From assembly GCA_934045905.1 (NCBI GenBank), contig OW203765.1:29979997-30043996 (forward strand): DNA of 64,000 nt, read 5' to 3'. Numbering within the stretch: position 1 is the first letter of the stretch; each line of letters opens with the position of its first letter. The position numbers were made by a program, and so were the translations under genes. Below, one piece after another: positions 32,653 to 44,689 of the stretch. The DNA comes from Leuctra nigra. Its lineage: Eukaryota > Arthropoda > Insecta > Plecoptera > Leuctridae. The notes under the pieces are model-generated. The model ran no database searches. It was not told where the DNA came from and saw only the letters and a program-made list of their open reading frames with translations.

Positions 32653-35600
32653 ATGAAGTTGCAACGTGCTGGGATGTCTGATGAAGACAAAAGCGATGGG
32701 CAGAATCATCTCTTTAAGCACAACATCAGGATCTTGCACTATCTCGGTAAGTATATCATAAAAAATAAGTGTAGTAAACAAATCTGAATTCCGAAAAAAA
32801 TCACAAAGTATCCTTAACAAAGAAAAATCTAAATATACTTCGCTGAGATTAATTAATATTAAAAAATAAGCGAAGTCAACTTTAAAAATTATTTTTTAAA
32901 AATCAAAAAATTCTTTGCGGATTGTGTTTTTAACAATGGCTAGTAGAAGCATATTAGTTAGAATATTGGCCACTCTACAAGAAGTTCAATCTACAGAAAA
33001 CAGATCAATAATGAATCATGTTTTAAAATTTGATTAACGAATTAAGAAATTAAAATGTATTTACATCTTTTGGAGGTGGCAGTTATGCATCTGTAAAAAT
33101 CGTGTTTTTTTGAGCTTATTCTATCACTGTAATAATACCTTTTGGTTATTTGTTATTGGTTATTGGTTATTTGTTTACGTCCTACTCTTGCATTATAATC
33201 GATCAGAATTTTGAAATCGTGAAGATTTTAAAATCATATGTATTCTGATGTAACTACTTTTCCGTCTCGATTCTTGATTCTTTATTTAGGGACGAGTTTA
33301 AAACAGATTAGGTAGGCCGAAACATAGGAATATATTATATATATTTCAGGCTATATTTTTTAAGCTCGGCAGGTAACCACGGGGTAACCGTGGTTCGGGG
33401 TAACCGGGGTAACCACGAAACAAAATATATCACTTTGAAAGTCAGCTGATTTCGTGACGTGACTCCAATGCTTTCCACTGTTAATATTTCATGACTAAAA
33501 CTTGCTGCGATCATTGCTATGTTTATGACATACGTGGAACTAAATACATCTAGTGGAGCGGTCGCTCCACCCAGCCAAGTCGTACTGTACACTCACACTC
33601 ACTCAACATACCGAAAATGCCTAATAAACTGAGTAGCAGACCAAACACTTTTACTGTAAGCAATAACATGGCATTTTCGGCCTACTGGATCTCAAAATTG
33701 GGAAATCTCACATTGTTGCGAAATATGTTAATTTCGAGCAATGGCCCACCCCACATCATATACCGAATTTGGGAACAATACGTGTTGCCGTTTGCGAGCT
33801 AGAGGGCCGTGAAAACAGTGAAATTACACCCCTTTTAAAAGCTATCATGATTCAGATATCAGGAAACGTTGCTATCACCGCCACAGCCTAAACGGCTGAA
33901 CCGATCGATATGAAAATTTTACCACATGTGCACTTTTGGCGTCTTATGATACCTTTAATCTTATAAATTTTTTGTGCCGCCATTTTTAAACCGGAAGTGA
34001 CGTCATATATCAAAAACGGCTGGACCGATTAGAACGAAATTAGCGCCATTCGATTTAGAAGGTCATCTTTAAGGAATACCAATAGTGGAAAAAGAAATGT
34101 TTTATAACCTAAACCGGAAATGACGTCATAAAAATGACAAATCTGACTAAAATCATCTCTTATATCAATAACTACATATTCAGAAGGCTTATAATGTTAC
34201 ATAACATTTATAGATACAAATTTTAGGTGGCAGTGATGTCAACCGCCATTTTGAAAACCGGAAGTGATGCCGTAACTCGAGAACGGCTGGACCGATTGGA
34301 ACGAAACTTTCGCTATACTTTGTAACATATTATTTATAGCATAAACACAGTAACAAGCACAACATTTCTTAGCAACCTAATCACAATATCTTATTTTTTA
34401 AAAGAATTATAATCTTTGGTACCACAATATGTTACAAGTTGTAATAATAAACTGAAAAAAGGAGTGATATCCCCATAAAAAATACTCCGTGTAAAAATAC
34501 CAGCCAAGTCTCTTCAATTAAAAAAAATAGAAGGAATCTAAAAATTCAGCACTGAAAAGTAGTGATATCAAAAAATTGGCCAAGTCAAAACTTTTCAAAA
34601 AATACTTGGCGCATCGTTTTTTTAGGACATGTGTAGATGAGTACATTTCATTTCCTGCCTACGTCTATACTAATTATATGAACGATGCGCCAAGTATTTT
34701 TTGAAAAGTTTTGACTTGGCCAATTTTTTGATATCACTACTTTTCAGTGCTGAATTTTTAGATTTCTTCTATTTTTTTTTAATTGAAGAGACTTGGCTGG
34801 TATTTTTACACGGAGTGTTTTTTTATGGTAGTATAATACAGGGCCATGATTGAAGTCGTTGCGAACAGAATTTGAGCAACCAACACTGCCTCTTTTAATA
34901 TTCGATCGAATACGTACATTTTATTTATAATAACCTATTAACTAGGAAAATGCTCAGTGTAACGCGTTGATGAGTGAGCACCGATACATACAATATCTCC
35001 AACCAAATATGATCCACTCAATCAAAGATGGCTCCTAAATATTTTCTGATTTTCATGGCAACTTTTCAATTTCCATGCATGCACTTTGTTATAATTGTAC
35101 CCCTCAGAACCAGAGTGGTGTAAGTCAAAAAATTGACATTTGGAGTTAGGCACGGAAATATAATCGTCATGTTCTATTCTGTCTTTGCTAGAGTGGCCTA
35201 AGTCATAACTTTCAATTTGGCCGCTAGGGAGCAGTTATCTCCAGGCATGCTGATTTTATGAGCAATTATTCCAGTACCAGAGTGGTGTAAGTATTTTTTT
35301 TTTAATTTTCAAGTACTTTTCTTGGAAATTATTAAGATTTGGGTTAGTTATTCATATCTTATTGATATATTTATTGATTAAAAGCATAAATTATGAGTCA
35401 TACAAACTTTTTTTGCTTGATAAAAAAGCACAACAGTATGACAACACAACACTAACCTAACAAAAGTTGGGTGCCCTTTTGGTGTAAGTCCTGTATTTAG
35501 CACTGTTTAGCTTTCCCTAATGTCATTTACTTCCTTGCCAGAGTGGTGTTTCCATTTTTGACCTCTGACCCTGGTCATTATTGAAAGGTTTCGATTTGAA

Positions 35601-38600
35601 GATTAATTGTTTTAGTTAAATCACTCTATTTTAAGCAATATTATACCCTTCCAAACATCTAAAAAAAAATCCCACAATTTACATTTTCCAAATAACTTTA
35701 GGTCCAATTATCTCAGTTTGAGAAAATGTGACTTACACCACTCTGGTTCTGAGCAGGCGCGGTTCTAGGAGGCGGTTCTCGTCATGTGAATTATCATTCT
35801 CACTATACTACTAAATAAGATATTGTGTAAAAATCTAAAATATTTTGCAGAAGTCGAGAATTTCTTCCGTGATAGTGAGTTTAAGCAATTGTTTACACCC
35901 TGTTTTTCTCAGAATGCAGGTGCAGAATGAGCTTCTTGCATTGACCACAGATAAGTCATGAAATGTTCCACTGCCCCAACGCCTTCTAAGTGACGACAAC
36001 TACCCCTTCCCCTCATCCATGTATTCTTAGCATGTAGCCTGCAGGACCTGCTAGCGCCGGAAGTGCATCGTCAAGCAGCTCATTCGTATCCTGTTTCTTG
36101 TCGAGAGCAGACGTTGTTGTAGACTTTTCGCTACAGTGATATCACCAATTTATTCGCTTGGTCACCTAATGTTTTAGTTTTATTTTACTGGCTTGCTTAG
36201 GCAATGTTGTATTTCGTTGATATAGTCCGCAATTTAACCGGCTGTTTTGTAAGTGAATGACTAACGCTTGGTACAATGAAACAAAGTAGTATGAAATGAA
36301 ACTTCATACTAGTTGCAACGAAAATGAAGCCATTTACCAATTCCGAAAATTGTAAAAAGTGTTTGGTTTGGCGTGTGAAATATTGTTCGATGCCTTTCAT
36401 AATAAACAAAATACACTGAATGAACCAGGCACGAAGGAAGGATCACTTAATAATTTGCTTCAGTTCGTGCATTTTAGAGCCCCAGAATCACTTTTAAATT
36501 GTTAAATTCTAAAAAAACGCCCTGCGGGGCTAAAACGGAAGGGCTTCGCGCCCCCCCCATATAAAAGTATTTCCTACGCGTCTGGAATGAACCTACCTGA
36601 TCTCGTGAGCATTATTGGCCCGCAAGTCAAAAAGGTTGACTTTGACTTGGTTGACTTGATTGGCTTAGAATGATGTTTGTATTTTTAAGTGGGACAATTT
36701 GTTAAATGATTTTGGTGTCAAATATATTCCGGAAACACTCCAAAACACTTCTACGCTCATCCAATTTCAAATAAAATCCCTGCGGGGCAAGTGAGGGGCC
36801 TTGCCCCCCACACCCCCCGCGGGTAGTGTTTTTGGATGGATCTCGTTTGCCCACCCAAATTTTCGATCCTAGAACCGCGCCTGGTTCTGAGGGGTCCAAT
36901 TGAATTACATATCTATGTGTAATAGATGATGTATTAACATGTGTAAAATCCTTGGGAATAACAGGAAACCTATGTTACATAGGTGTCTACCTAATCTACC
37001 TAATCTCCATAGTTCCTTATCTCCATATCTAAAAAGAAATTATAGTACCAAAACAATCTGGAATTCAAAATACTTTAGCTGCTATTAGTAGTGGGTTAGG
37101 TTCTTTTCTTTGCTTTAGACTCTGGACCTCTGGAAAAATTGTACCTTTTCTCTTCTAGGCATGTGGTCGACGTCTTCAGGAAAAGGTTGCTTCTGGTACC
37201 TGATTCCTAGAATCCTGATAGGCCACTGCATAGTCGAGGGGTCAGTGGTCAGATTTCTTCAACTGTGTTTTGAATGGAATCAGCTAAGTGTCAGCGACAT
37301 ATTCGAGCAAAGTCTGATAATGACAGTATTACTAATCGCATTAGTAGGAATCGTGAACCATCTGTACTACATGGATCGAGCTGAGGCCCTGGTGGCAAGT
37401 TTGGAACGAAATCATGATCCCAAACTTCTTCGGGACGAAACTCAGCTTGCTCTATTTGTAAAGACTAAGAAGATTACTGATGCCTGGGCGATCTTTGTGC
37501 CATTTATACAGCTGGCATCAACACTTGCGGTCTTATCGAATATTCCTCATCTTATTGCAGAGAAGAAAACTGAAAATGGGTAACTATAATTTTTTACCAA
37601 CGAGGATGTCCATTCTTCTCGTTTTACCGAAAGAATCAATGGTAGAGGAAGTTTATGTAATATTTCAATCATGATATCATATTTCAGAGGTTGGTACCCT
37701 TATGATTTGACTGCTACACCTTACCTCCACATCACTGTTATCTACCAGGCATTAATATCCGTGGTTTTCTTGCCGTCGATTGCTGCTATTGTTTCTTTCA
37801 ACGTCGTTCTACTCATTTACATCAAGATGCAGTTCTGCTTCCTCCAACACAAGCTGCGCAACACTCGACCTCATGTAGCTGGTTTGCGTAGGACGTCACA
37901 AGGACCGCCGAACACGACTCATGTTGGTAAGAAAAAAGCTCCAATTCAATGTGTCTCCAAAAGAGCTCAAAAGACCAGTACTACTTAATTTTTATCTTTC
38001 CAAAAGTGAAAAACGCAAAATCTAGAAAATGTATTTTGGGCTTCTGCTTCTAGGGTACACAACTTTTGAGGATTTTTTTTTGTTTTTTAGCTAGTTGTTA
38101 CGACTTTTATTGCGTCTTGCACCCCAACTGCCAAGCCTCTCTATCCAGCCATATTGGTCCTCCAGCAGCTCTCTCTTCCTCATCGCCTCAACCACCTCTT
38201 CTTGCCATGATCTCGGGACGACCACGCTTTCTTCTCCCGACTGGACTCCAGTTCCACAATCTCTGAGCCCACCTGTCGGGATCCCTCTGTCGCATGTGGC
38301 CGTACCACAATAACATCTTCTTTTCAATATCATCGAGTACAGTTTTAGTCACTTACATCTGTCTTCTGATTTCATCATTCCTTATATTATGTTGCAACCG
38401 TGACACTCGACAACTTCTTCGGAGAAAATCCATTTCAGTAGCCAACAACCGGTTTAGTGATTTCCCATGTTTCTGCTCCATACGTAAGAATGCTTTTAAC
38501 TACAACGTCATAAATATATTTTTTCGTATCACGTCTTAGATGCTCAGACCACAACAAAGAATTAAGTTGTTGCGTCGCTTGTTTTGCTTGTGTGATTCTA

Positions 38601-41600
38601 CTTGTTATTTCTTGCCTTCTATTTTCTTCTTCAGATAAAATCACTCCCAAATACTTATATTCTGTACATGCTGTTAGTAGCCTACCATCGATGTCCAAAT
38701 CTTGCCCTCTTCCTCCTGCCACCAGATATTTGTCTTGTCATAACAAGAAAATTAGTCAAATGTTATTATTTATTGATCACACATTTAAAAAATATTTACA
38801 TTAAAATTGTTATCCAAGTGAATGTTTAGCCTAACTTACTCATATGGAGTCGGAATTTGTAAATATAAAGTTTGTAACATTTTCAAACAAATACAGTTTG
38901 ATTCACACATGACACGCAAAATACCATATCAGAATTATAAATGCCATTAGAGAAAATAAAAAATCAGATCAAACAATATCAAAATTTTTCACTTCCGGGA
39001 TAATGTTTTTCTTTATTTTAACCTGTATTGTTATTTTATTTCATACATTCATATACATACAAATATTGAACAATTTACATACATAGTACATACACATGGG
39101 GGGAATATAGAGAAGCCCGGTTGCAACTTGTGCCCACTGCTCACTGGCAAATGGCACTGCCAATAATGTTTCGATATGGGCTGTAGAAATCTTTAAGGAA
39201 TATTATTATTTACAATAAATGGGATCAATATTAGCAATTGTCCTCAAAGGCGAAATAATCATACATTTATTTTTTTTCTGTTCATTACGAAGGAAAGAGA
39301 AAAGATGGATGGATTGAAGCATTAGAACATGTGAATCGGAGCTTTGGTGCACCTGGTTCCAAGGTCATGGAAAAGGCAGCTGCACCTGGTAGCTCCAAGG
39401 ATGTGATTGGAGAAAAAGCAACTACGCTTGGTAGCTCCAAGGATGTGATTGGAGAAAAGGCAGCTCTGCTTGGTAGCTCCAAAAATGTTATTGGAGAAAA
39501 GGCAACTACGCTTGGTAGCTCCAAGGATGTGATTGGAGAAAAGGCAGCTCTGCTTGGTAGCTCCAAGGATGTTATTGGAGAAAAGACAACTACGCTTGGT
39601 AGCTCCAAGGATGTTATTGGAGAAAAGGCAGCTCTGTTTGGTAGCTCCAAGGATGTGATTGGAGAAAAGGCAGCTGCGCCTGGTAGCTCCAAGGATGTGA
39701 TTGGAGAAAAGGCAACTACGCTTGGTAGCTCCAAGGATGTTATTGGAGAAAAGGCAACTACGCTTAATAGCTCCAAGGATGTGATTGGAGAAAAGGCAAC
39801 TACCCTTGGTAGCTCCAAGGATGTGATTGGAGAAAAGGCAGCTGCGCTTGGTAGCTCCAAGGATGTGATTGGAGAAACGGCAGCTGCACCTGGTAGCTCC
39901 AAGGTCGTGATTGGGGAAGAGGCTGCTGCACATGCGCTACATGCTGAGATGCTTCTAAACAACTGCGTCAGAATCCACCAGGAACTCTTGAGGTAAACTA
40001 GATTTTAATATAATTATAATCGCATGCTGTCTATTTGGTGGGAATGTGTGAATTGTAAATGCGTGCAAACTGTAGAATAAATAATTATAAAATACACCTT
40101 GATTTTAATATCATCAAATTGTTATTCTGGTTCCAGTATTTGCTCGGAAATGAATGTGATCTCATCTAAAGGGCTCCTTGGAGCATTTCTGGCATGTTTG
40201 ATCCCTGATGTCATTATCATTGTATTCTGCACTCTGGTGAGCAATATTCGATCATATCTTGAATAAAAGTTCACAAGAAATATAGTTTGTTTTATGTATG
40301 TTTGCTATATTTGGGTTTATAAGCGATTAGGTAATGTGATATAAGAGTAAACTTTACTGAAAATGGGTTTGATTTGATAATTATATAGTTTCTTTTTGTT
40401 CAAATATATGTGTAATCCCCATAAAAACAATCCGTAATCAATCTAAAATTAAATCAATTTTTTTTATCACTATTGATATTAAATAATGGGCCAAGTCAAA
40501 ATTTACCTATAACTTATAAGAAGTATAACCAAGACATCACATACACCTACCTGTAATTGTACGAATCATGTCTTATTTACAGGTTGGTGCGCTTAACAGA
40601 ATGGCATTAATTGTTGCAAGTGGAGCGATTTGCACGCAATTGGGCACCTTGATGTTCTGCTATCTTTGTGATGAAATAACCGAACAGGTATTTAAGATCA
40701 TTCTCGAACTTCTTACCATTAGAAACACAATATTTACTCAGCCATTTTGTTGTTTTAGAGTGGCCTGATTGGAGAAGCGGCATACTCTTGTGATTGGCTG
40801 GAAGCTTCCGACAAATTCAAAAAGTCACTTCGAATCATCATTTCGAGGGCGAATCAGCCGTTTCAATTCAAAGTGGAAGGGACTGTACCGGTGACCTTGA
40901 AAACATTTGACAGTGTGTGTTCCACATTCAAATATAGTAGCGAAGCAATGTAATGATGTTTGATGGCTAGAATGTTTATGACATATCCTATTTTAGTCTT
41001 TTTGTTCAGACACGTCTAAAAATGATATATAAATATGTTTTATGTGTTCCTGATTTCAAAAATAGGAGTTTCATTTTGCCTGAAAATGCTTTTTTCTCAA
41101 TTTTTTTTATGAATTCTGTCCTTTTTTGCTATTTAAGGGATTTTTGTCCTTTTTTAAACTATTGTGGAAAATAATATGAAATGTTTGTTGCAAGTTACAA
41201 CAATTTTATGAATTTTGGTCTAGACCACAATTCATAGAATTTCCATCCACCATTTGGATGGCCATTAACAATTGATACTTGATACATAGACACATTCATA
41301 CAATAATTTTTAGTTAATTTTAATATAATTACTCTAAGTACAACTCCTAAACCAATAAATTGTATAATATGTTGACGAATATTACATACGATAAAATTTC
41401 ATTGGTCCTTTTTCGGGATTTTATGGTCCTTTTTTAATAGTTTTAAGGTATATTTGCCTGCCTTTTTGGACGTGTCATTGGTCATAAACATCCTAGCCCT
41501 AGTTATGACAGTCTGTCAGATCCCACACTGCAAATAACTGTACCTCAGAGGTAGAAAGGTGGAAGTCCATTTTCTCGACTTAAAATTGCACACTTTTGGA

Positions 41601-41893
41601 ATTATGTAATCACGTTCCATAGATAACCATTTGACTTGCTGAAAATACAGTTATGAAGTATTCTCCTGCACAGCGACTCGTGTCAAAATTACAATTCAAT
41701 GATTATTCTCTTCCAAAATGACTGGTGATCTTTCAAATATGGTTGGACGTACCTCAAGAATCATTGAAATGGAGGTCGGGTCTTCTTCCTCTAAAGTACA
41801 GAGTTATTCAATGAATTTGTATTTTTTTTTCAGTTGGTCCAGACTATGTACTCGTATTGTACCGTACTTCTCACTCTAGCACGTCCAGGGTAA
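32653..41893 (+). CDS. odorant receptor OR-C (7tm_6), 624 aa, long loop
   Basis: Exons: 32653-32746, 37159-37579, 37688-37926, 39293-39992, 40137-40236, 40583-40687, 40759-40914, 41834-41893 (TAA). Phases match OR-B and every exon except 4 and 8 has the same length. N-terminus MKLQRAGMSDEDKSDGQNHL. TM1-TM3 in exon 2, TM4 in exon 3, TM5-TM7 in exons 5, 6 and 8; SGLIGEAAYSCDW and TMYSYCTVLLTLARPG mark the 7tm_6 C-terminus. Exon 4 holds 14 repeat units, adding about 160 residues to the cytoplasmic loop compared with OR-B. The exon 7 donor is GTGTGT rather than GTGAGT, weaker but usable. Intron 1 is 4.4 kb because of a nest of mobile elements, and intron 3 has a LINE 3' end. The first good poly-A signal is near 42391. 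No stop or frameshift in any exon. Confidence 0.87.
33890..34340. repeat. decayed transposon with repeated 'accgatt-gaacgaaa' paragraphs
   Basis: Three similar paragraphs (around 33895, 34020 and 34285) share 'cggctgaaccgat' / 'cggctggaccgattggaacg' and 'ccggaagtgacgtcat'. Such text is common in insect transposons; the family was not identified. Just before it, 33366-33416 has short imperfect tandem copies of ggggtaacc. Confidence 0.45.
34475..34827. mobile_element. near-perfect foldback in OR-C intron 1
   Basis: Arms 34475-34618 and 34681-34827 are reverse complements with very few mismatches (ccgtgtaaaaataccagcca; caaaaaatacttggcgcatc), with a loop of about 60 bp. The outer part of the arm matches intron 5 of OR-A (about 17605-17690) and OR-B (27280-27390): ccgtgtaaaaatatcagcca, ctcttcaactaaaa. 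Confidence 0.85.
34942..35030 (-). mobile_element. Helitron 3' terminus in OR-C intron 1
   Basis: CTAG end with hairpin (minus strand), homologous to the one at 23240 in OR-B intron 1. Confidence 0.6.
35103..36896. mobile_element. TIR element interrupted by a hAT-like element
   Basis: The left TIR CCCCTCAGAACCAGAGTGGT (35100-35120) pairs with the right end: ACCACTCTGGTTCTGAG at 35737-35753, continuing GGGG after the nested insert (36892-36894). Removing 35754-36891 restores an element of about 650 bp. The motif agagtggtgtaagt is repeated several times inside. No coding frame. Confidence 0.7.
35754..36883. mobile_element. hAT-like non-autonomous element with 8-bp TSD
   Basis: Begins CAGGCGCGGTTCTAGGA and ends TCCTAGAACCGCGCCTG, a 17-bp perfect terminal inverted repeat starting with CAG. 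It is flanked by the exact 8-bp duplication GTTCTGAG (35746-35753 and 36884-36891). Eight-base duplications and CAG-type ends are hAT hallmarks. No transposase frame. Internal G/C-rich phrases (ccctgcggggc) recur at 36519 and 36779. Confidence 0.85.
38068..38750 (-). mobile_element. 5'-truncated LINE 3' end in OR-C intron 3
   Basis: Minus-strand frames 38722-38435 and 38333-38091 encode reverse-transcriptase C-terminal text: YKYLGVILSEEE, ITQAKQATQQLNSLLWSEHL, VVKSILTYGAETWEI and, after frame breaks, RELLEDQYGWIERLGSWG. A T-run at 38068-38086 is the poly-A tail read backwards. The corresponding introns of OR-A (15975-16065) and OR-B (25680-25770) read through without it. It is the same broad family as 19098-19979 but clearly a different lineage. 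Confidence 0.8.
39355..39933 (+). repeat. coding minisatellite in OR-C exon 4: 14 units
   Basis: A shortened first unit (11 residues, GSKVMEKAAAP) and thirteen full 42-bp units of the type GSSKDVIGEKATTL. Units 2-7 alternate ATTL and AALL/AALF endings, a two-unit (84-bp) higher-order repeat. No unit breaks the frame. Flanks are conserved with the other exon 4 copies (GKRKDGWIEALEHV before, NNCVRIHQELLR after). Confidence 0.95.
41539..41810. mobile_element. MITE in OR-C intron 7
   Basis: TGTACCTCAGAGGTAGAAAG ... CTTCCTCTAAAGTACA. OR-C intron 7 also has an extra insert of about 530 bp (40980-41510) not found in OR-A or OR-B. Confidence 0.7.
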
Positions 41894-42021
41894 TATCACT
41901 TCTCCTTACTCTAAGGTAATATGACGTTGTTTGAAGAATATAAGTCCAGCTATAACATCAATTGAAAATTATCTCTTATAAAACGTATCTTGGTAATGTA
42001 TTATTTTTTCACTACGCAAAT

Positions 42022-42250
42022 TAACACAGTGAAATAGTTTTTTTTTCAAAAACAATTTTTTCAAGAATATAGTTTTGATGAACCCATATATAAAACATGT
42101 AGGGTCGGCGGCAAAAGAAGTCGTCCAAATCCTCATGTTGGTACCTATGGGAAACCGGTATAGGAACTATTGTTTTATATATTATGGGTTCATCAAAACT
42201 ATATTTTTGAAAAACCTTTTTTGAAAAGTAGGTGCTACTTCACTGTCTTA
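42022..42250. mobile_element. foldback element, ~230 bp, behind OR-C
   Basis: The left arm (aacacagtgaaatag; atatagttttgatgaaccca) pairs with the right arm (tgggttcatcaaaactatat; ctacttcactgt), leaving a loop of about 80 bp. Confidence 0.8.
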
Positions 42251-44470
42251 ATATTGATTTCACAATTTAAAATTATTTGATATGTAACTATAGCTCATAC
42301 CTTATTTCCATGTTTACTCATTCGCCAAATCTCATTAATTCTTAGAAAAGTAAGACAAACTTATTCGAAAATTAGTTTTTAAAATCAGTCAATAAAAAAT
42401 CAAACTGGTATAAAATTATTATTCATACATATGTTTAAAATTAGTTTAGTTCAATTGGAACATGTAATAAAGTTAGTTGGGCGATTAAAATGATCTGACA
42501 AACTCTCCAAACTTTCATGCCCTGTTTCGCAATCCGACTTAAAATTACGTTTTCTATGGAAATCGCAAAAGTGACTCTTTGTTGTGATTATTAATGAAAA
42601 CATTTAATGTCAATGTGACACTATTGTTCTGTATTCACCGAGTGTTGCGACATTTGGCACTTCTCAGAAGAACATTCCGCTGCGAGGATTGTTTAATATT
42701 CATATCCGAGTATTGATTGAGAAATGAACTGAATGACTTCATCGAGTGGAAACTTTTAATAAAAATACGTATTTTGTAAGAATTTGTCAAAGCACGCACA
42801 TGGCAGACCTTGTCACAAATTGTACATTATTTATTGTTACTTATCAATGTTACAAATTAGTTATCAGATTATAGTTAAAAAAATGATTCCCGAGCTTAGA
42901 GTGTAATACGACAATGTTGTCCTTTTTGACAATTTTTCCTTTTTGGAATGTTTCTTTTTCCAATCTGCCTATGATGCACCGGAGACAGCGTCTCTGATCA
43001 CGATAAAAATTGAACATTTATTACTTCATTAGGTTGAAATAATTTTTTTATATCTCTTCCTGCCTGTATTATTTGTAATTCAAAATGTCTCAGTAATACA
43101 ATTTTTTTAAACAAAAGTTTTATTCAATACGAACATCAAAATATATTTTAAATTATAAAATAAATAATATTGTCTCAAAATTACTCTTGAATCTTGGCTA
43201 TGTAGATCTAAATATCTCATCCATAGATCTTCTATAGTCATGTGCAATAACTTCAAATTCTCAATTCTCAATGTTTTAATAGAATAAAAAACAAATATAT
43301 ATGTTTGAATATTGATTTGTTTTTCGCATAAGTTGTCAAAATAAAGCTCAATTAATCCCGTTCTCCTGACTTTTGCCAATATAAAAGTTGCGTAGACTCC
43401 TTTTTTATTTTAAATAGACATTTTATTTTCCCTCTCTCGTGGTTGAAATCCCTCCTGGAATGACGTCATATTCAGCGAGTTAATTGCACTTCTGCGCACG
43501 GCTTTCACCTGGACGAGTAATTACCGCTGCATCTCCGTCCATCTGCTCTGCTTGTATCAATCATTGCAGTGTGATTAGAGGCGGCTGTGAAGATGGCGTC
43601 AGACTCATTTGTTCTCACTTCTGTCAGCCGTTGCGAAACAACTGTCAGAGAAAATAGTTGATTGAAAATCCTGCGTATGAGTGATGGACGAAGATGTATT
43701 GATGTGACCTTCGCTCGTACATCGGATAAGTGTTTTTAGTAATTTAATGTACTTTTTGATACTTTAAAAAATTATAATCAGGTTTAAAGGAAAAAGTTAG
43801 AAACCAAGTTCGAAATGATTTTACTATCTCTACCATGTTAATGCTTACTTATTCTCTAATAACATAAAATTGAAACCTCACTCTTGGACTGGAGTTGCAA
43901 ACTAAAAGACATTTAAATACATTTTATAATTTTAGTAGAAATATTGGAAAACGTTTTTTGAACTTATACTTTCAAGAAAAAAATATTTTTGTATGCGACC
44001 TTAATTGGTAAAGTTTGACTTATGACGACCTGATTCTACAACTGCATTGCTGGTCACTACTTAGCAATTATTTGAATGTTAATCTTAAGGAAAAAATTGC
44101 TTGGGGACCAGCATTGGAGTTGTAGAATCAGGACCCTAGTAAACCTGAATGGTCGTTGAATTTTGCTTCTGATGGACTTTTTAGAAAATAATAGCTGATA
44201 AAATATAAACAAATAGAGCAATGTTATATAGATTCTACTCTTATCTGGTACACATTTTAACATAACCTTAACGATTGCAAGGAAGACTTGCCAATTTATT
44301 TAGTTTAATTAAAATACGTTTATAATGAATGTGAAATGAGACCAAAGAGATGATGGCGTCCCAAGTTGTTGCATTTCTATTGTTCACATTGATAATGTTG
44401 GAATTATCAATGTTGGAACTCTAACCTACGATTATGTAAAGATTTGTACATATTACACATTACAATTGGC
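42251..44470. other. intergenic behind OR-C
   Basis: Mostly AT-rich with no coding signal. AATAAA at 42391-42396 is a candidate OR-C poly-A signal. 43430-43690 is less AT-rich and has several CpG, unlike its surroundings; it may be a regulatory island or an unrecognised exon, but no splice-bounded frame was found. Confidence 0.4.
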
Positions 44471-44473
44471 GAT

Positions 44474-44610
44474 TTGTCGCCATTAGCCTCTCTGCAGAAC
44501 AGTGCGACGTTAAGCCCCAGACAAAAAAAATATGTAAAGAAGGAACCTTCCGAAATGAAATCCACCGCTCCGACAGGGTTTCGAACCCGAGATCCTTCCT
44601 TTTTACTATT
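44474..44610. mobile_element. SINE fragments: tail and tRNA-like B box
   Basis: Plus strand 44474-44528 has gtcgccattagcctctctgc and gcgacgttaagccccagac followed by an A-run, the same 3' tail as the SINE at 55955-56255. 44570-44600 holds, on the minus strand, GGTTCGAAACC, a perfect RNA polymerase III B box. Head and tail are in opposite orientation, so these are two fragments. Confidence 0.6.
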
Positions 44611-44689
44611 TTATTATTTTTTTATTATCACTTATTTATTTACATTTCTAAACACTTAATTCCACACTAGGTAGAGTAAATTTCTTATA

